From assembly GCA_964655995.1 (NCBI GenBank), contig CAZZPK010000001.1:62001-126000 (forward strand): a DNA stretch of 64,000 nucleotides. The letters are read 5' to 3'. The position numbers and the translations under genes were made by a program. Source of the stretch: JACPIA01 sp964655995. GTDB taxonomy: Bacteria; Patescibacteriota; Minisyncoccia; Phycocordibacterales; XYD1-FULL-46-19. Within the stretch, counting starts at the first letter, position 1, and each line of letters starts with the position of its first letter. This document shows, one piece after another, positions 25,177-31,938 of the stretch. Under the pieces are notes generated by a model. The model was not told where the DNA came from. It saw nothing but the letters and a program-made list of their open reading frames with translations, and did not search any database.

Positions 25177-25490
25177 AGAAAGGTCTTTGAGGAAAGAGTA
25201 ATCGACTCCCCTAAGGTAGATTTTGTTTACCTGGAACGAGTATTCGTATACAGAGAATGCGAACTCGGAGAAGAAATAAGGCAAAAAGAAAGGATTTTGT
25301 CTTATTGATGGGGATAAGCCTAAACCAGTTACTAGTGCTGGGTGTTGTGGGGTCTTCGGGTCCCAAGTAGGGTTCTGCGTAAAGAATCTGAATCCGGGCT
25401 GCTGCAAACGGTGTGCAAGGCCCAAGGCTAAGCAAAGACCAACTCATCTTTTGAGGCGGCTGTCGCAAGACACCCGCCTCTCTTTTTGTT
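25177..25490 (+). ncRNA. Unidentified structured RNA, ~310 nt
   Basis: The region has a consensus promoter upstream and a very strong terminator at its end, but no plausible gene. GGTCTTTG near the 5' end (about 25182) pairs perfectly with CAAAGACC about 250 nt later, giving a closing helix. Local hairpins include GAGT/ACTC, GGTA/TACC and a GGGGUC-UUCG-GGUCCC tetraloop stem near 25350-25366. Size and layout suit a housekeeping RNA. I looked for RNase P, tmRNA, SRP and 6S signatures and found only weak hints (GAGGAAAG near the 5' end is shared with RNase P RNA, but the P4 partner strand is not there). Family left open. Confidence 0.65.
25453..25490 (+). terminator. Rho-independent terminator of the structured RNA
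   Basis: GAGGCGG/CCGCCTC with inner TGTC-GCAA-GACA (GNRA loop), then TCTTTTTGTTT. Confidence 0.92.
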
Positions 25491-25520
25491 TAAATCTCTC
25501 TAAGTACCGAGAAGTTTATA

Positions 25521-25536
25521 TTAGTTAATTAACTAA
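25521..25536. repeat. 16-bp A/T palindrome
   Basis: TTAGTTAA/TTAACTAA, perfect, 3 bp before the 36-nt palindrome at 25540. Confidence 0.5.
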
Positions 25537-25539
25537 ATG

Positions 25540-25575
25540 TGTGAAATAGATTGACGGTCGTCAAACTATTTCACA
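25540..25575. repeat. 36-nt palindromic element, copy 3 (downstream of the PaaX/Cas2-like gene)
   Basis: TGTGAAATAGATTGAC and GTCAAACTATTTCACA pair over 15 of 16 positions around GGTC (25556-25559). It is the best-paired member of the family and lies 20 bp past the stop codon of the PaaX/Cas2-like gene. Confidence 0.85.
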
Positions 25576-25595
25576 GCAATAAAATATTTCAATAA

Positions 25596-26141
25596 TTATA
25601 ATTGAAAACGCCTTTTTAACCAAGAATCGTTTTCTATCTCTTCAGTGATAATATACAAAACATCGCGCCCAACTTTGTATCTAGTTTTTAGTAACGCCAC
25701 TATCTCACGGCATTCATAAGGGTAAACCCAAACGCTATTTTGTAATCTAACAAATCCCAGTTGTTGGAGCCAGACTCTAATCTCATTGCGTATCGATCTC
25801 TTATATTCTTTAATATCAAACATCACTATTCGATATTTGCCATCCCATTTTTTCGGTTTAGTTATTGATAATTTATTGTTTTCGTATAGATCTAACAGAG
25901 CTTCGCCTTTGGGTGTTAGTTCGATATAGGATTCATGATTTTTCTTGGTGATTTTTATTAATTTTTTGTGTTCCAAATTGGCGATAACTTTTGGAATATA
26001 GTATTTATAATGGCGTCTTTTCTTAACCACAGGCGCTAATAACTGTAGGGTATTGGGCGCCAGCACAGCCAAACTGACTATCCCCGCTGTGGCTACTCCT
26101 GCCAATACCGCTTTTTCTATATTTGATCTACCAATATCCAT
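25596..26141 (-). CDS. PaaX-like winged-helix protein with Cas2-like domain
   Basis: 181 residues. An N-terminal hydrophobic stretch (VLAGVATAGIVSLAVLAPNTLQLL) leads into a winged-helix region (residues ~45-90: YIPKVIANLEHKKLIKITKKNHESYIELTPKGEALL). The C-terminal half is a Cas2-like/PaaX central domain (KKWDGKYRIVMFDIKEYKRSIRNEIRVWLQQLGFVRLQNSVWVYPYECREIVALLKTRY). Such proteins are frequent in CPR genomes and often auto-annotated as Cas2, but no cas1 or CRISPR is here. A 36-nt palindrome sits 4 bp before the start codon and another 20 bp past the stop. The gene is more A/T-rich than its neighbours. It may be an autoregulator, or part of a small mobile unit. Confidence 0.85.
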   Translation of the reverse strand: MDIGRSNIEKAVLAGVATAGIVSLAVLAPNTLQLLAPVVKKRRHYKYYIPKVIANLEHKKLIKITKKNHESYIELTPKGEALLDLYENNKLSITKPKKWDGKYRIVMFDIKEYKRSIRNEIRVWLQQLGFVRLQNSVWVYPYECREIVALLKTRYKVGRDVLYIITEEIENDSWLKRRFQL

Positions 26142-26145
26142 AAAG

Positions 26146-26181
26146 TGTGAAATTGTTTGACGGTCGTCAATGTATTTTACA
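26146..26181. repeat. 36-nt palindromic element, copy 4 (at the start of the PaaX/Cas2-like gene)
   Basis: TGTGAAATTGTTTGAC and GTCAATGTATTTTACA around GGTC (26162-26165). It has the same orientation and same TGTGAAAT left end as copy 3. It ends 4 bp before the start codon on the minus strand, so it would lie in the 5' leader or operator position. Confidence 0.85.
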
Positions 26182-26234
26182 TTTTAATATTTTATTAATA
26201 TTTTACAAAAAACAATTTTATATCCGCGATGATT

Positions 26235-27221
26235 TTATATTTGCTTAGGTTGATAGTCGGCAGGGGCGGAGGTGAGGTAATTTTCTAGCTCGGGGCGAGT
26301 GAGGAGGCCGGCTTGGGCGCCGACTTTTTGGACTACGCTCATGGAGTTGATCGGCGCCCAGGTGAGGGCCTCGGGCACGGTTTTGCCTAAAGCGAGCGCG
26401 GCGACAAAAGTGGAGGCATAGGCGTCGCCGGCACCGGTGCGCTCTTGGGGCGGAGCGATGTCGGGGTAAGGGGGCATAAACCATTTGGTTCCATCGGCTA
26501 AGGCGTATGCGCCTTTTGGTCCGTCGGTGATCAAGACTATTTTAGGTCCCAATCCGGATATTTGAGTCAATAGCTCGGGGATTTCGCCGGCTAGCCCCAA
26601 AATCCGCTCGGCCTCATCTTTATTGCAAACAAAGACCTCGGTTTGCCGGTATAGCGGCGCCAATACCTCTTTGCCCAACTTGATTTGGAAAGTGCCAGGC
26701 TGAAAAGCCAGTTTAATGTTCGGGTGTTTAGACAAATAAGCGGCAATTTGATTGTGGAAGTCGGCGCTGGTCTCTCCAAGCGAGCTTAAGTACAGCCACT
26801 GGGGCTCACCGATATCCGGCAAAATGTAGGGAAAAACCTCATGTTTGATCAAAATGGTGCGCTCGGCATTGTAGGAGAGGACGTAATGATAATTGGTCGG
26901 CAGGCCGGGGTTGATAGCTACAAAATCGGTCCCCACCCTTTCACTCTGTAGGGTTTTGATGATCAATTCGCCATTGGCATCTTGGCCAACATTACTCACC
27001 AATGCGCTGGCCAAACCCAGGCGGGCGGCGCTTGTGGCGGCATTAGCGCTATTGCCCACGGCCGGCACAATCGTAACGGACTCGTAAGGGATTTTCTCGC
27101 CAAAGGCGACGCACAATTTACACTGCTCTTTGTTAAGATCGCAATTAACCTCAGCGTCTTTAAGTTTGATAAAAGCGTCGATAACGGTATCCCCAATGGC
27201 CACTAAATCGTAATTACTCAT
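26235..27221 (-). CDS. PfkB-family (ribokinase-like) carbohydrate kinase
   Basis: 328 residues. It phosphorylates a sugar or nucleoside using ATP. The N-terminal DLVAIGDTVIDAFIKL, the GNSANAATSAARLG sugar-binding loop, and the ERTGAGDAYASTFVAALALG anion-hole motif with catalytic Asp are clear. A Cys pair near the N-terminus (NCDLNKEQCKLCVAFGEKI) is an unusual insertion that occurs in some CPR/archaeal members. It is divergent from fba with only 17 bp between the start codons, and both use a -10 box in that spacer. Fructose 6-phosphate is a possible substrate given the aldolase neighbour, but specificity cannot be read. Confidence 0.9.
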   Translation of the reverse strand: MSNYDLVAIGDTVIDAFIKLKDAEVNCDLNKEQCKLCVAFGEKIPYESVTIVPAVGNSANAATSAARLGLASALVSNVGQDANGELIIKTLQSERVGTDFVAINPGLPTNYHYVLSYNAERTILIKHEVFPYILPDIGEPQWLYLSSLGETSADFHNQIAAYLSKHPNIKLAFQPGTFQIKLGKEVLAPLYRQTEVFVCNKDEAERILGLAGEIPELLTQISGLGPKIVLITDGPKGAYALADGTKWFMPPYPDIAPPQERTGAGDAYASTFVAALALGKTVPEALTWAPINSMSVVQKVGAQAGLLTRPELENYLTSAPADYQPKQI

Positions 27222-27223
27222 GA

Positions 27224-27237
27224 TATACTCCAGTATA
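27224..27237. promoter_or_regulatory. Palindromic divergent -10 boxes for pfkB-family gene and fba
   Basis: TATACT on the plus strand (27224-27229) and TATACT on the minus strand (27237-27232) form ATATACT-CC-AGTATAT. Each lies 9 or 10 nt from its start codon, so both mRNAs are predicted to be leaderless and the two polymerase sites overlap. Confidence 0.65.
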
Positions 27238-27238
27238 T

Positions 27239-28096
27239 ATGAAAACTCTGCGCGAGGTAATACAGGCCGCCCAAGCCGGCCGTCGGGCCATTGGCCACTT
27301 TAATTTTTCCGATATGGTTGGGCTCTATGGTATTACTCAAGCGGCCAGAGAGCGGGGAGCGCCGGTGATTTTGGGTCTTTCGGAGGGTGAACGCAGTTTT
27401 GTGGGCGTGCGCCAGGCGGCGGCTCTGGTCGGCTCGCTTAGACAGGAGTTTAGCCAAGAGCTTTACCTCAACGCTGATCACACTAAAAGTTTTGATAAAG
27501 CCAAAGAGGCCATCGATGCCGGTTTTGACGCGGTGCTGTTTGACGGCAGCAACCTGCCTTATGAGGATAATATCCGGCAAACCAAATTGGTGGTGGAGTA
27601 TGCCAAACAGTCGGGCCGGGATGTTTTAGTGGAAGGTGAGCTGGGTTATATCGGCACATCATCACAAATATTGGCCGACATCCCTGCCGGAGTCGATTTG
27701 GAAAAAGGTTTGACTACCGCGGCCGAGGCGGCTCAATTTGCGACCGAGACGGCGGTGGACCTATTAGCTCCGGCGGTAGGCAATATCCACGGCATGCTGG
27801 CCGACCGGCCCGACCCCAATTTAAACTTAGGCCTGATCCGAGATATTGCCCAAGCCGTCAAGGTACCACTGGTGCTCCATGGTGCCTCCGGCAACAGCGC
27901 CGAGGATATCAAGGCGGCGATCGCGGCCGGGGTAGCGGTAGTGCATGTTAACACCGAGCTCCGGGTGGCTTACCGCGATGCCCTAAAACAAACGCTCCAG
28001 TCTGAGCCGGACGAGGTGGCGCCCTACAAAATCCTTAAGCCGGCGGTGCAGGCGGTAGCCCAGGTGGTGGCGGCTAAGCTGGCTATTTTAAGTTAA
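27239..28096 (+). CDS. fba: Class II fructose-bisphosphate aldolase
   Basis: 285 residues. It splits fructose 1,6-bisphosphate to two triose phosphates with a zinc ion. The zinc-binding and active-site blocks are visible: LNADHTKSFDKAKEAIDAGFDAVLFDGSNLPYEDN (DH ligand), the VEGELGYIG loop, NIHGML, and VPLVLHGASGNSAEDIKAAIAAGVAVVHVNTELR. Length is in the short class II range. The start codon is 9 nt from a TATACT box. It supplies triose phosphate to GAPDH encoded upstream. Confidence 0.97.
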   Translation: MKTLREVIQAAQAGRRAIGHFNFSDMVGLYGITQAARERGAPVILGLSEGERSFVGVRQAAALVGSLRQEFSQELYLNADHTKSFDKAKEAIDAGFDAVLFDGSNLPYEDNIRQTKLVVEYAKQSGRDVLVEGELGYIGTSSQILADIPAGVDLEKGLTTAAEAAQFATETAVDLLAPAVGNIHGMLADRPDPNLNLGLIRDIAQAVKVPLVLHGASGNSAEDIKAAIAAGVAVVHVNTELRVAYRDALKQTLQSEPDEVAPYKILKPAVQAVAQVVAAKLAILS

Positions 28097-28120
28097 GTGT
28101 GGTAAGATCGGGCTGTCAAT

Positions 28121-28192
28121 CGCGGGGAGGAGTAACGGTTGCTCGCAAGGCTCATAACCTTGAGGTAGTGGGTTCAATTCCCACCCCCGCAA
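28121..28192 (+). tRNA. Initiator tRNA-fMet (CAT)
   Basis: Cloverleaf with acceptor CGCGGGG/CCCCGCA. The first pair is C-A, the hallmark mismatch of bacterial initiator tRNA. The anticodon loop is CTCATAA with stem CAAGG/CCTTG, and the T arm GTGGG-TTCAATT-CCCAC. CCA is not encoded (ACAG follows). Confidence 0.93.
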
Positions 28193-28203
28193 CAGGCGAA
28201 AGT

Positions 28204-28229
28204 AAAAATGCCCGTACGGGCATTTTTTG
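28204..28229 (+). terminator. Rho-independent terminator after tRNA-fMet
   Basis: TGCCCGTACGGGCA is a perfect palindrome preceded by an A run and followed by six Ts. Confidence 0.88.
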
Positions 28230-28231
28230 TT

Positions 28232-28308
28232 TGGCGCAGACGACGAGACTTGAACTCGCAGCCTCTCCCGTGACAGGGGAGTGCTCTAACCAGTTGAGCT
28301 ACGTCTGC
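28232..28308 (-). tRNA. tRNA-Asp (GTC)
   Basis: Reading the minus strand: acceptor GCAGACG/CGTCTGC, D arm TAGCTCAACTGGTTAGAGC, anticodon arm CTCCC-CTGTCAC-GGGAG (GTC), T arm GCGAG-TTCAAGT-CTCGT. Discriminator G is followed by an encoded CCA. Confidence 0.95.
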
Positions 28309-28395
28309 AAACAAGACCATCCTAACTTATTTATAGTCCATTTTCAACTCTTGCTGGTGCTTGCACTGCGTAGCCCCATCACTGGGGCGAAGTAG

Positions 28396-28469
28396 TGCCG
28401 ATGGCTGGACTCGAACCAGCGACCTAGCGCTTATGAAACGCTCGCTCTAACCACCTGAGCTACATCGGC
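28396..28469 (-). tRNA. tRNA with CAT anticodon (elongator Met or Ile2)
   Basis: Minus strand: acceptor GCCGATG/CATCGGC, anticodon loop TTCATAA, T arm GCTGG-TTCGAGT-CCAGC, discriminator A, no encoded CCA. Elongator Met and lysidine-modified Ile2 cannot be told apart safely by eye. A GCCCC/GGGGC hairpin (28373-28388) lies just beyond its 3' end and may act as terminator or processing site. Confidence 0.88.
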
Positions 28470-28556
28470 AACTTGCTGATATTTAACTATCGGCAATTAT
28501 CCAATTAATCCATAAAATAGGCCCAAAATCAAATGGCGGTGGTATAATATAAATCA

Positions 28557-29180
28557 ATGGTTTCCCCGGCACAAAAGCTAGTTTTAATTATTTTTAACGC
28601 TTTATATGTAATCGCCTTTGGCGCTTATTACATTTTAAATCAAAACTACGAGTTTTTGTGGTACGTGGCGGTATTGCTGTTCTTTTTCGGTCTCATTTTG
28701 GCTACATGGTCGCGGGCCCAATTTAACACTTTGATTTTATGGGGACTGTCGCTGTGGGGCCTACTCCATATGGCCGGCGGCGGCATTAAAGTGGGCGGCG
28801 GCGTGCTCTATAATCTCCACTTGGTGCCGCTTATCGGCCAAGGGGAATATTTTATCCTCAAGTACGATCAAGTGGTGCATATGTTCGGCTTTGCGGTGGC
28901 GACCTTGGTGGTTTACCACTTACTGCGCTTTTATTTAAACTCGAACAATAAAAAGTTACTTTACCCGGTTATTGTTTTGGCCGGGGTGGGACTCGGGGCT
29001 CTTAATGAGATCGTGGAGTTTATTGCGGTGGTCGCTTTCCCCAACACTAATGTGGGTGGATATTACAATACCGCCCTCGATCTTGTTTTTAACACTCTCG
29101 GGGCGATTACAGCGGTAATTTTTGCCCATTTTTATTATCGTTCGGCTGGCCCAAGCCGGGAGGTTGAAAAACGACAGTAA
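28557..29180 (+). CDS. Predicted inner-membrane protein, DUF2238/YjdF-like
   Basis: 207 residues with six likely membrane helices. Conserved polar residues of the YjdF/DUF2238 family are seen in order: HMAGGGIKVGGGVLYN, KYDQVVHMFGFA, GLGALNEIVEFIAV, and YYNTALDLVFNTLGAI. The function of this family is not established. TATAAT at 28543-28548 lies 8 nt before the ATG (leaderless type). It stands alone between two tRNA groups. Confidence 0.85.
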   Translation: MVSPAQKLVLIIFNALYVIAFGAYYILNQNYEFLWYVAVLLFFFGLILATWSRAQFNTLILWGLSLWGLLHMAGGGIKVGGGVLYNLHLVPLIGQGEYFILKYDQVVHMFGFAVATLVVYHLLRFYLNSNNKKLLYPVIVLAGVGLGALNEIVEFIAVVAFPNTNVGGYYNTALDLVFNTLGAITAVIFAHFYYRSAGPSREVEKRQ

Positions 29181-29219
29181 ATGTAATACTATGGCGATTG
29201 AATTTTGGAAATAAAATAT

Positions 29220-29292
29220 GCCAATGTAGTCCCGACGTCCGCCTAGGGCGGAGTCGGGATCCCGACCGAAGCGTCGGGACTCAGGTGGTAGA
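29220..29292 (+). pseudogene. 5' fragment of tRNA-Thr split by GC-rich hairpins
   Basis: GCCAATGTAG (29220-29229) is identical to the first ten bases of the tRNA-Thr(GGT) at 29303. After a 50-nt insert the tRNA sequence resumes as CTCAGGTGGTAGA (29280-29292), one base different from the intact gene, then stops. The insert (29230-29279) is two hairpins with the same TCCCGAC/GTCGGGA stem. No anticodon or T arm follows. Confidence 0.75.
29230..29279. repeat. Double GC-rich hairpin (REP/MITE-like) inserted in tRNA fragment
   Basis: TCCCGAC...GTCGGGA enclosing TCCGCC-TAG-GGCGGA, followed directly by TCCCGAC-CGAAGC-GTCGGGA. Confidence 0.75.
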
Positions 29293-29302
29293 ATATAAAT
29301 AA

Positions 29303-29378
29303 GCCAATGTAGCTCAGCTGGTAGAGCATCCCCATGGTAAGGGGAAGGTCCCCGGTTCAATCCCGGGCATTGGCTCCA
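29303..29378 (+). tRNA. tRNA-Thr (GGT)
   Basis: Acceptor GCCAATG/CATTGGC, D arm TAGCTCAGCTGGTAGAGC, anticodon arm TCCCC-ATGGTAA-GGGGA, T arm CCCGG-TTCAATC-CCGGG, discriminator T and encoded CCA. Confidence 0.95.
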
Positions 29379-29391
29379 CTAAAATAATTGT

Positions 29392-29464
29392 GCCACCTTA
29401 GCTCAGCTGGTAGAGCAATGCTTTCGTAAAGCAGAGGTCCCCGGTTCAATCCCGGGAGGTGGCT
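29392..29464 (+). tRNA. tRNA-Thr (CGT)
   Basis: Acceptor GCCACCT/AGGTGGC, D arm TAGCTCAGCTGGTAGAGC, anticodon loop TTCGTAA (CGT), T arm identical to the upstream tRNA-Thr. Discriminator T is followed by CA and then ATG of prfB; CCA is not encoded. Confidence 0.94.
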
Positions 29465-29465
29465 C

Positions 29466-30341
29466 ATGGAGGAGGTTAAACAGCGTATTGTTGAGTTGGA
29501 GGCCCGGATGGGGGCGGCGGATTTTTGGGCCGACAAGGCGCGCGCGCAGGCGGTGATCAAGGAGTTGCAAGAGCTTAAGGATAAGCTGGCTGGGCGCGGT
29601 AAATACGATGCCGGCAACGCCATTTTGACCATTTTGGCCGGCGCCGGCGGCGACGATGCCGAGGACTTTGCCCGGATGCTTTATGAGATGTACGGTCGCT
29701 TTGCCGCGGGCAAAGGCTTTGGCTTAAAAGTGATACACCAAAATGCCAATGATCACGGCGGCTATCGCAACATTACAGCCCTGGTGGAGGGCCGGGGGGC
29801 CTATGGTATACTAAAACGGGAGTCGGGCGTCCACCGTTTGGTACGCCTCTCTCCCTTTAATGCCAAATCGCTGCGGCACACCTCCTTTGCCTTGGTCGAG
29901 TTTATCCCTGAGCTGCCGAAGGTCAATGAGATTGATCTGCCTGAGAGCGATTTGCGCGTCGAGTTTGCCCGCTCAAGCGGCCCGGGCGGCCAAAATGTCA
30001 ACAAGCGCGAGACGGCTGTGCGGGTAGTCCATATCCCCACCGGCTTGGCTGTCCACTGCGAGTCCGAGCGTTCGCAGGCCCAAAATCGCGAGCGCGCGCT
30101 CCAAATTCTCTCCGGCAAATTGTATAAAAAATTGCTGGAGGCCAAGGAGGCCGAGTCCGGCAGTATGAAGTTGTCTCAGAGTACCGATATCGAGTGGGGT
30201 AATCAGATCCGCTCCTATGTGCTCCATCCTTACAAGTTGGTCAAGGATCATCGCACGGGTGTCGAGGAGCGCGATGTAGAAAAAGTTTTAGAGCGTGGCG
30301 ATTTGGACCGCTTTATCGAGGCCGAACAAAATTTAAATTAA
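29466..30341 (+). CDS. prfB: Peptide chain release factor 2, shortened domain 1
   Basis: 291 residues. RF2 recognises UAA and UGA: the SPF tripeptide is present in LVRLSPFNAKSLRHTSFA (about residues 128-130), and the GGQ catalytic motif in SSGPGGQNVNKRETAVR (about 174-176). Domain 1 is reduced to a short coiled coil (residues 1-45) instead of ~120 residues, and the usual frameshift regulation site is absent. The ATG starts one base after the last base of tRNA-Thr(CGT), so the 5' end of the mRNA is probably made by tRNA 3' processing. It is followed directly by ftsE. Confidence 0.95.
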   Translation: MEEVKQRIVELEARMGAADFWADKARAQAVIKELQELKDKLAGRGKYDAGNAILTILAGAGGDDAEDFARMLYEMYGRFAAGKGFGLKVIHQNANDHGGYRNITALVEGRGAYGILKRESGVHRLVRLSPFNAKSLRHTSFALVEFIPELPKVNEIDLPESDLRVEFARSSGPGGQNVNKRETAVRVVHIPTGLAVHCESERSQAQNRERALQILSGKLYKKLLEAKEAESGSMKLSQSTDIEWGNQIRSYVLHPYKLVKDHRTGVEERDVEKVLERGDLDRFIEAEQNLN

Positions 30342-31022
30342 ATGATTTATTTTGATAAAGTAAGCAAAGTTTACCCCGGCGATGTCGTGGCTTTAGCTGA
30401 CCTCTCTTTTGCCGTAGAGCCCGGGGAATTTGTCTCGGTGGTGGGTCAGTCCGGCGCCGGCAAGACGACGCTGATCAAAATGATTTTGGCCGAGGACGCG
30501 CCCACTGCCGGCCAAGTCTTTTTTGAGTCTACCAATATCCATGAACTTAGCCACCGGGAGCTGCCCAAACTGCGGCGGCGCATCGGCAGCGTCTTCCAAG
30601 ACTTTCGGCTGTTGCCCAATAAGACGGTGTATGAGAACATCGCTTTTACCATGGAGGCGGCCGGTCGCACCGACGAGGAGATCGCCGGCGACGTGCCGCA
30701 CGTGCTGGAGTTGGTCGGCCTGGGCCATAAATTATGGAATTTTCCCAAAGAGCTGTCGGGCGGCGAGCGCCAGCGCGTAGCCATTGCCCGGGCGATTGTT
30801 AATCAGCCCGACTTGCTGATTGCCGACGAGCCGACCGGCAATTTAGACCCGCTTAACTCCAATGACATTGTCCAGATTTTTAAAAAGATCAATGATATCG
30901 GCACGACGGTGTTGCTCGCTACCCACGACAAGAGTATTATTGACTCGTTGGGTCGGCGGGTTTTGACGCTGGAGAATGGTCGCTTGGTCCGCGACAACAA
31001 GCAAGGACGCTATATCATTTAA
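30342..31022 (+). CDS. ftsE: Cell division ATP-binding protein FtsE
   Basis: 226 residues, ABC ATPase. Walker A GQSGAGKTTLIK (about residue 35), Q-loop SVFQDFRLLPNKTVYENIAF, signature LSGGERQRVAIARA, Walker B LLIADEPTGNLD, and the His switch ATHDKSI are intact. With FtsX it forms the membrane complex that controls cell-wall hydrolases during division. It starts immediately after the prfB stop, and ftsX begins 5 bp after it. An EnvC-like hydrolase gene (51271-52596) elsewhere in the window is the likely kind of partner. Confidence 0.97.
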   Translation: MIYFDKVSKVYPGDVVALADLSFAVEPGEFVSVVGQSGAGKTTLIKMILAEDAPTAGQVFFESTNIHELSHRELPKLRRRIGSVFQDFRLLPNKTVYENIAFTMEAAGRTDEEIAGDVPHVLELVGLGHKLWNFPKELSGGERQRVAIARAIVNQPDLLIADEPTGNLDPLNSNDIVQIFKKINDIGTTVLLATHDKSIIDSLGRRVLTLENGRLVRDNKQGRYII

Positions 31023-31027
31023 TTTTT

Positions 31028-31933
31028 ATGCGCACGATTATCAAACGGATTTTTAAGTCAGGTTTTATCAACTTTTGGCGCAATGGAGTGGTCTCGATCG
31101 CTTCCATCTTGGTGATGACGGTAACGCTGTTTGTGATCGGGGCACTCATTTTGGCCGGCGCTTTTTTGTCGGCCTCACTCGAGGAGATCCAAAGCAAAGT
31201 GGATATCAGCGTCTCGTTTAAGGTTGACGCCCCGCTTGGCGACATCAAAGCCTTGGAGCAATCACTTAAGGCTTTGCCCGAGGTCAAGGAAATCGGTTTT
31301 TCCAGTCGGGAGGAGGAGTTGGCTCTCTTCCGCGAGCGGCACAAGGACAACAATTTGCTGCTCCAGTCGCTTGACGAGGTGGGCAACCCTTTTGGCGCCC
31401 GTTTAAACATCAAGGCGGTTGATCCGGCCCAATACGAGTCAATTGCCACCTTTTTATCCAATCAGGACGCCGCCAGCGCCGCCATTATCGACCAGGTCAG
31501 CTTTAAAAAAGACGTGGTGGACAAGCTGCTGGCGATTATCAACTCGTTGCGCCGGATCGGCCTGGCCGCGAGCATTGTCCTCGTTGTCACCTCGATTTTA
31601 GTCACTTTTAACACGACGTCACTGGCCATTTACATCGCCCGCGAGGAGATCTCGGTGATGCGCCTGGTGGGAGCCGAGACCAGCTATGTCCGCGGGCCGT
31701 TTATGGTGGAGGCGGTGATTGCCGGCGTGATCTCCTCGCTTTTGGCCATGCTCCTCCTGTACCCGGCGGTACTCTGGGTCAAGAGCGCTACCGTGGGAGT
31801 GTACGGGGGCATCAACTTGCTCTCTTATTATTTAAGCAATTTTTTCTATCTCTTTTTGGTTTTGCTCGGCTCGGGTGTGGTGCTTGGGGCCGTTGCCAGC
31901 TTTTTAGCCATCAGGCGCTATCTTAAAGTCTAA
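31028..31933 (+). CDS. ftsX: Cell division protein FtsX
   Basis: 301 residues with FtsX topology: one N-terminal helix after a short cytoplasmic tail (INFWRNGVVSIASILVMTVTLFVIGALIL), an extracellular domain (residues ~50-160; EVKEIGFSSREEELALF region), and three C-terminal helices of the FtsX permease domain (RRIGLAASIVLVVTSILVTFNTTSLAIYIAREEISVMRLVGAETSYVRGPFMVEAVIAG). Partner of FtsE. Operon position and length are normal. Confidence 0.96.
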   Translation: MRTIIKRIFKSGFINFWRNGVVSIASILVMTVTLFVIGALILAGAFLSASLEEIQSKVDISVSFKVDAPLGDIKALEQSLKALPEVKEIGFSSREEELALFRERHKDNNLLLQSLDEVGNPFGARLNIKAVDPAQYESIATFLSNQDAASAAIIDQVSFKKDVVDKLLAIINSLRRIGLAASIVLVVTSILVTFNTTSLAIYIAREEISVMRLVGAETSYVRGPFMVEAVIAGVISSLLAMLLLYPAVLWVKSATVGVYGGINLLSYYLSNFFYLFLVLLGSGVVLGAVASFLAIRRYLKV

Positions 31934-31938
31934 GTGGT

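Noticed and set aside
25177..25490. RNase P RNA assignment for the structured RNA
   Set aside because: GAGGAAAG near the 5' end and ACAGAGA are suggestive, but the second strand of helix P4 and the GGAGCAAGGCCAAATAG-type block are not convincingly present. Left as unidentified.
28099..28395. 98-codon reading frame over the tRNA cluster
   Set aside because: It reads through tRNA-fMet, a terminator and the antisense of tRNA-Asp; not a gene.
29466..30341. UGA recoding as in Gracilibacteria/SR1
   Set aside because: RF2 with an intact SPF motif is encoded and several genes end in TGA at expected lengths (for example 7366-7653 and dnaE).
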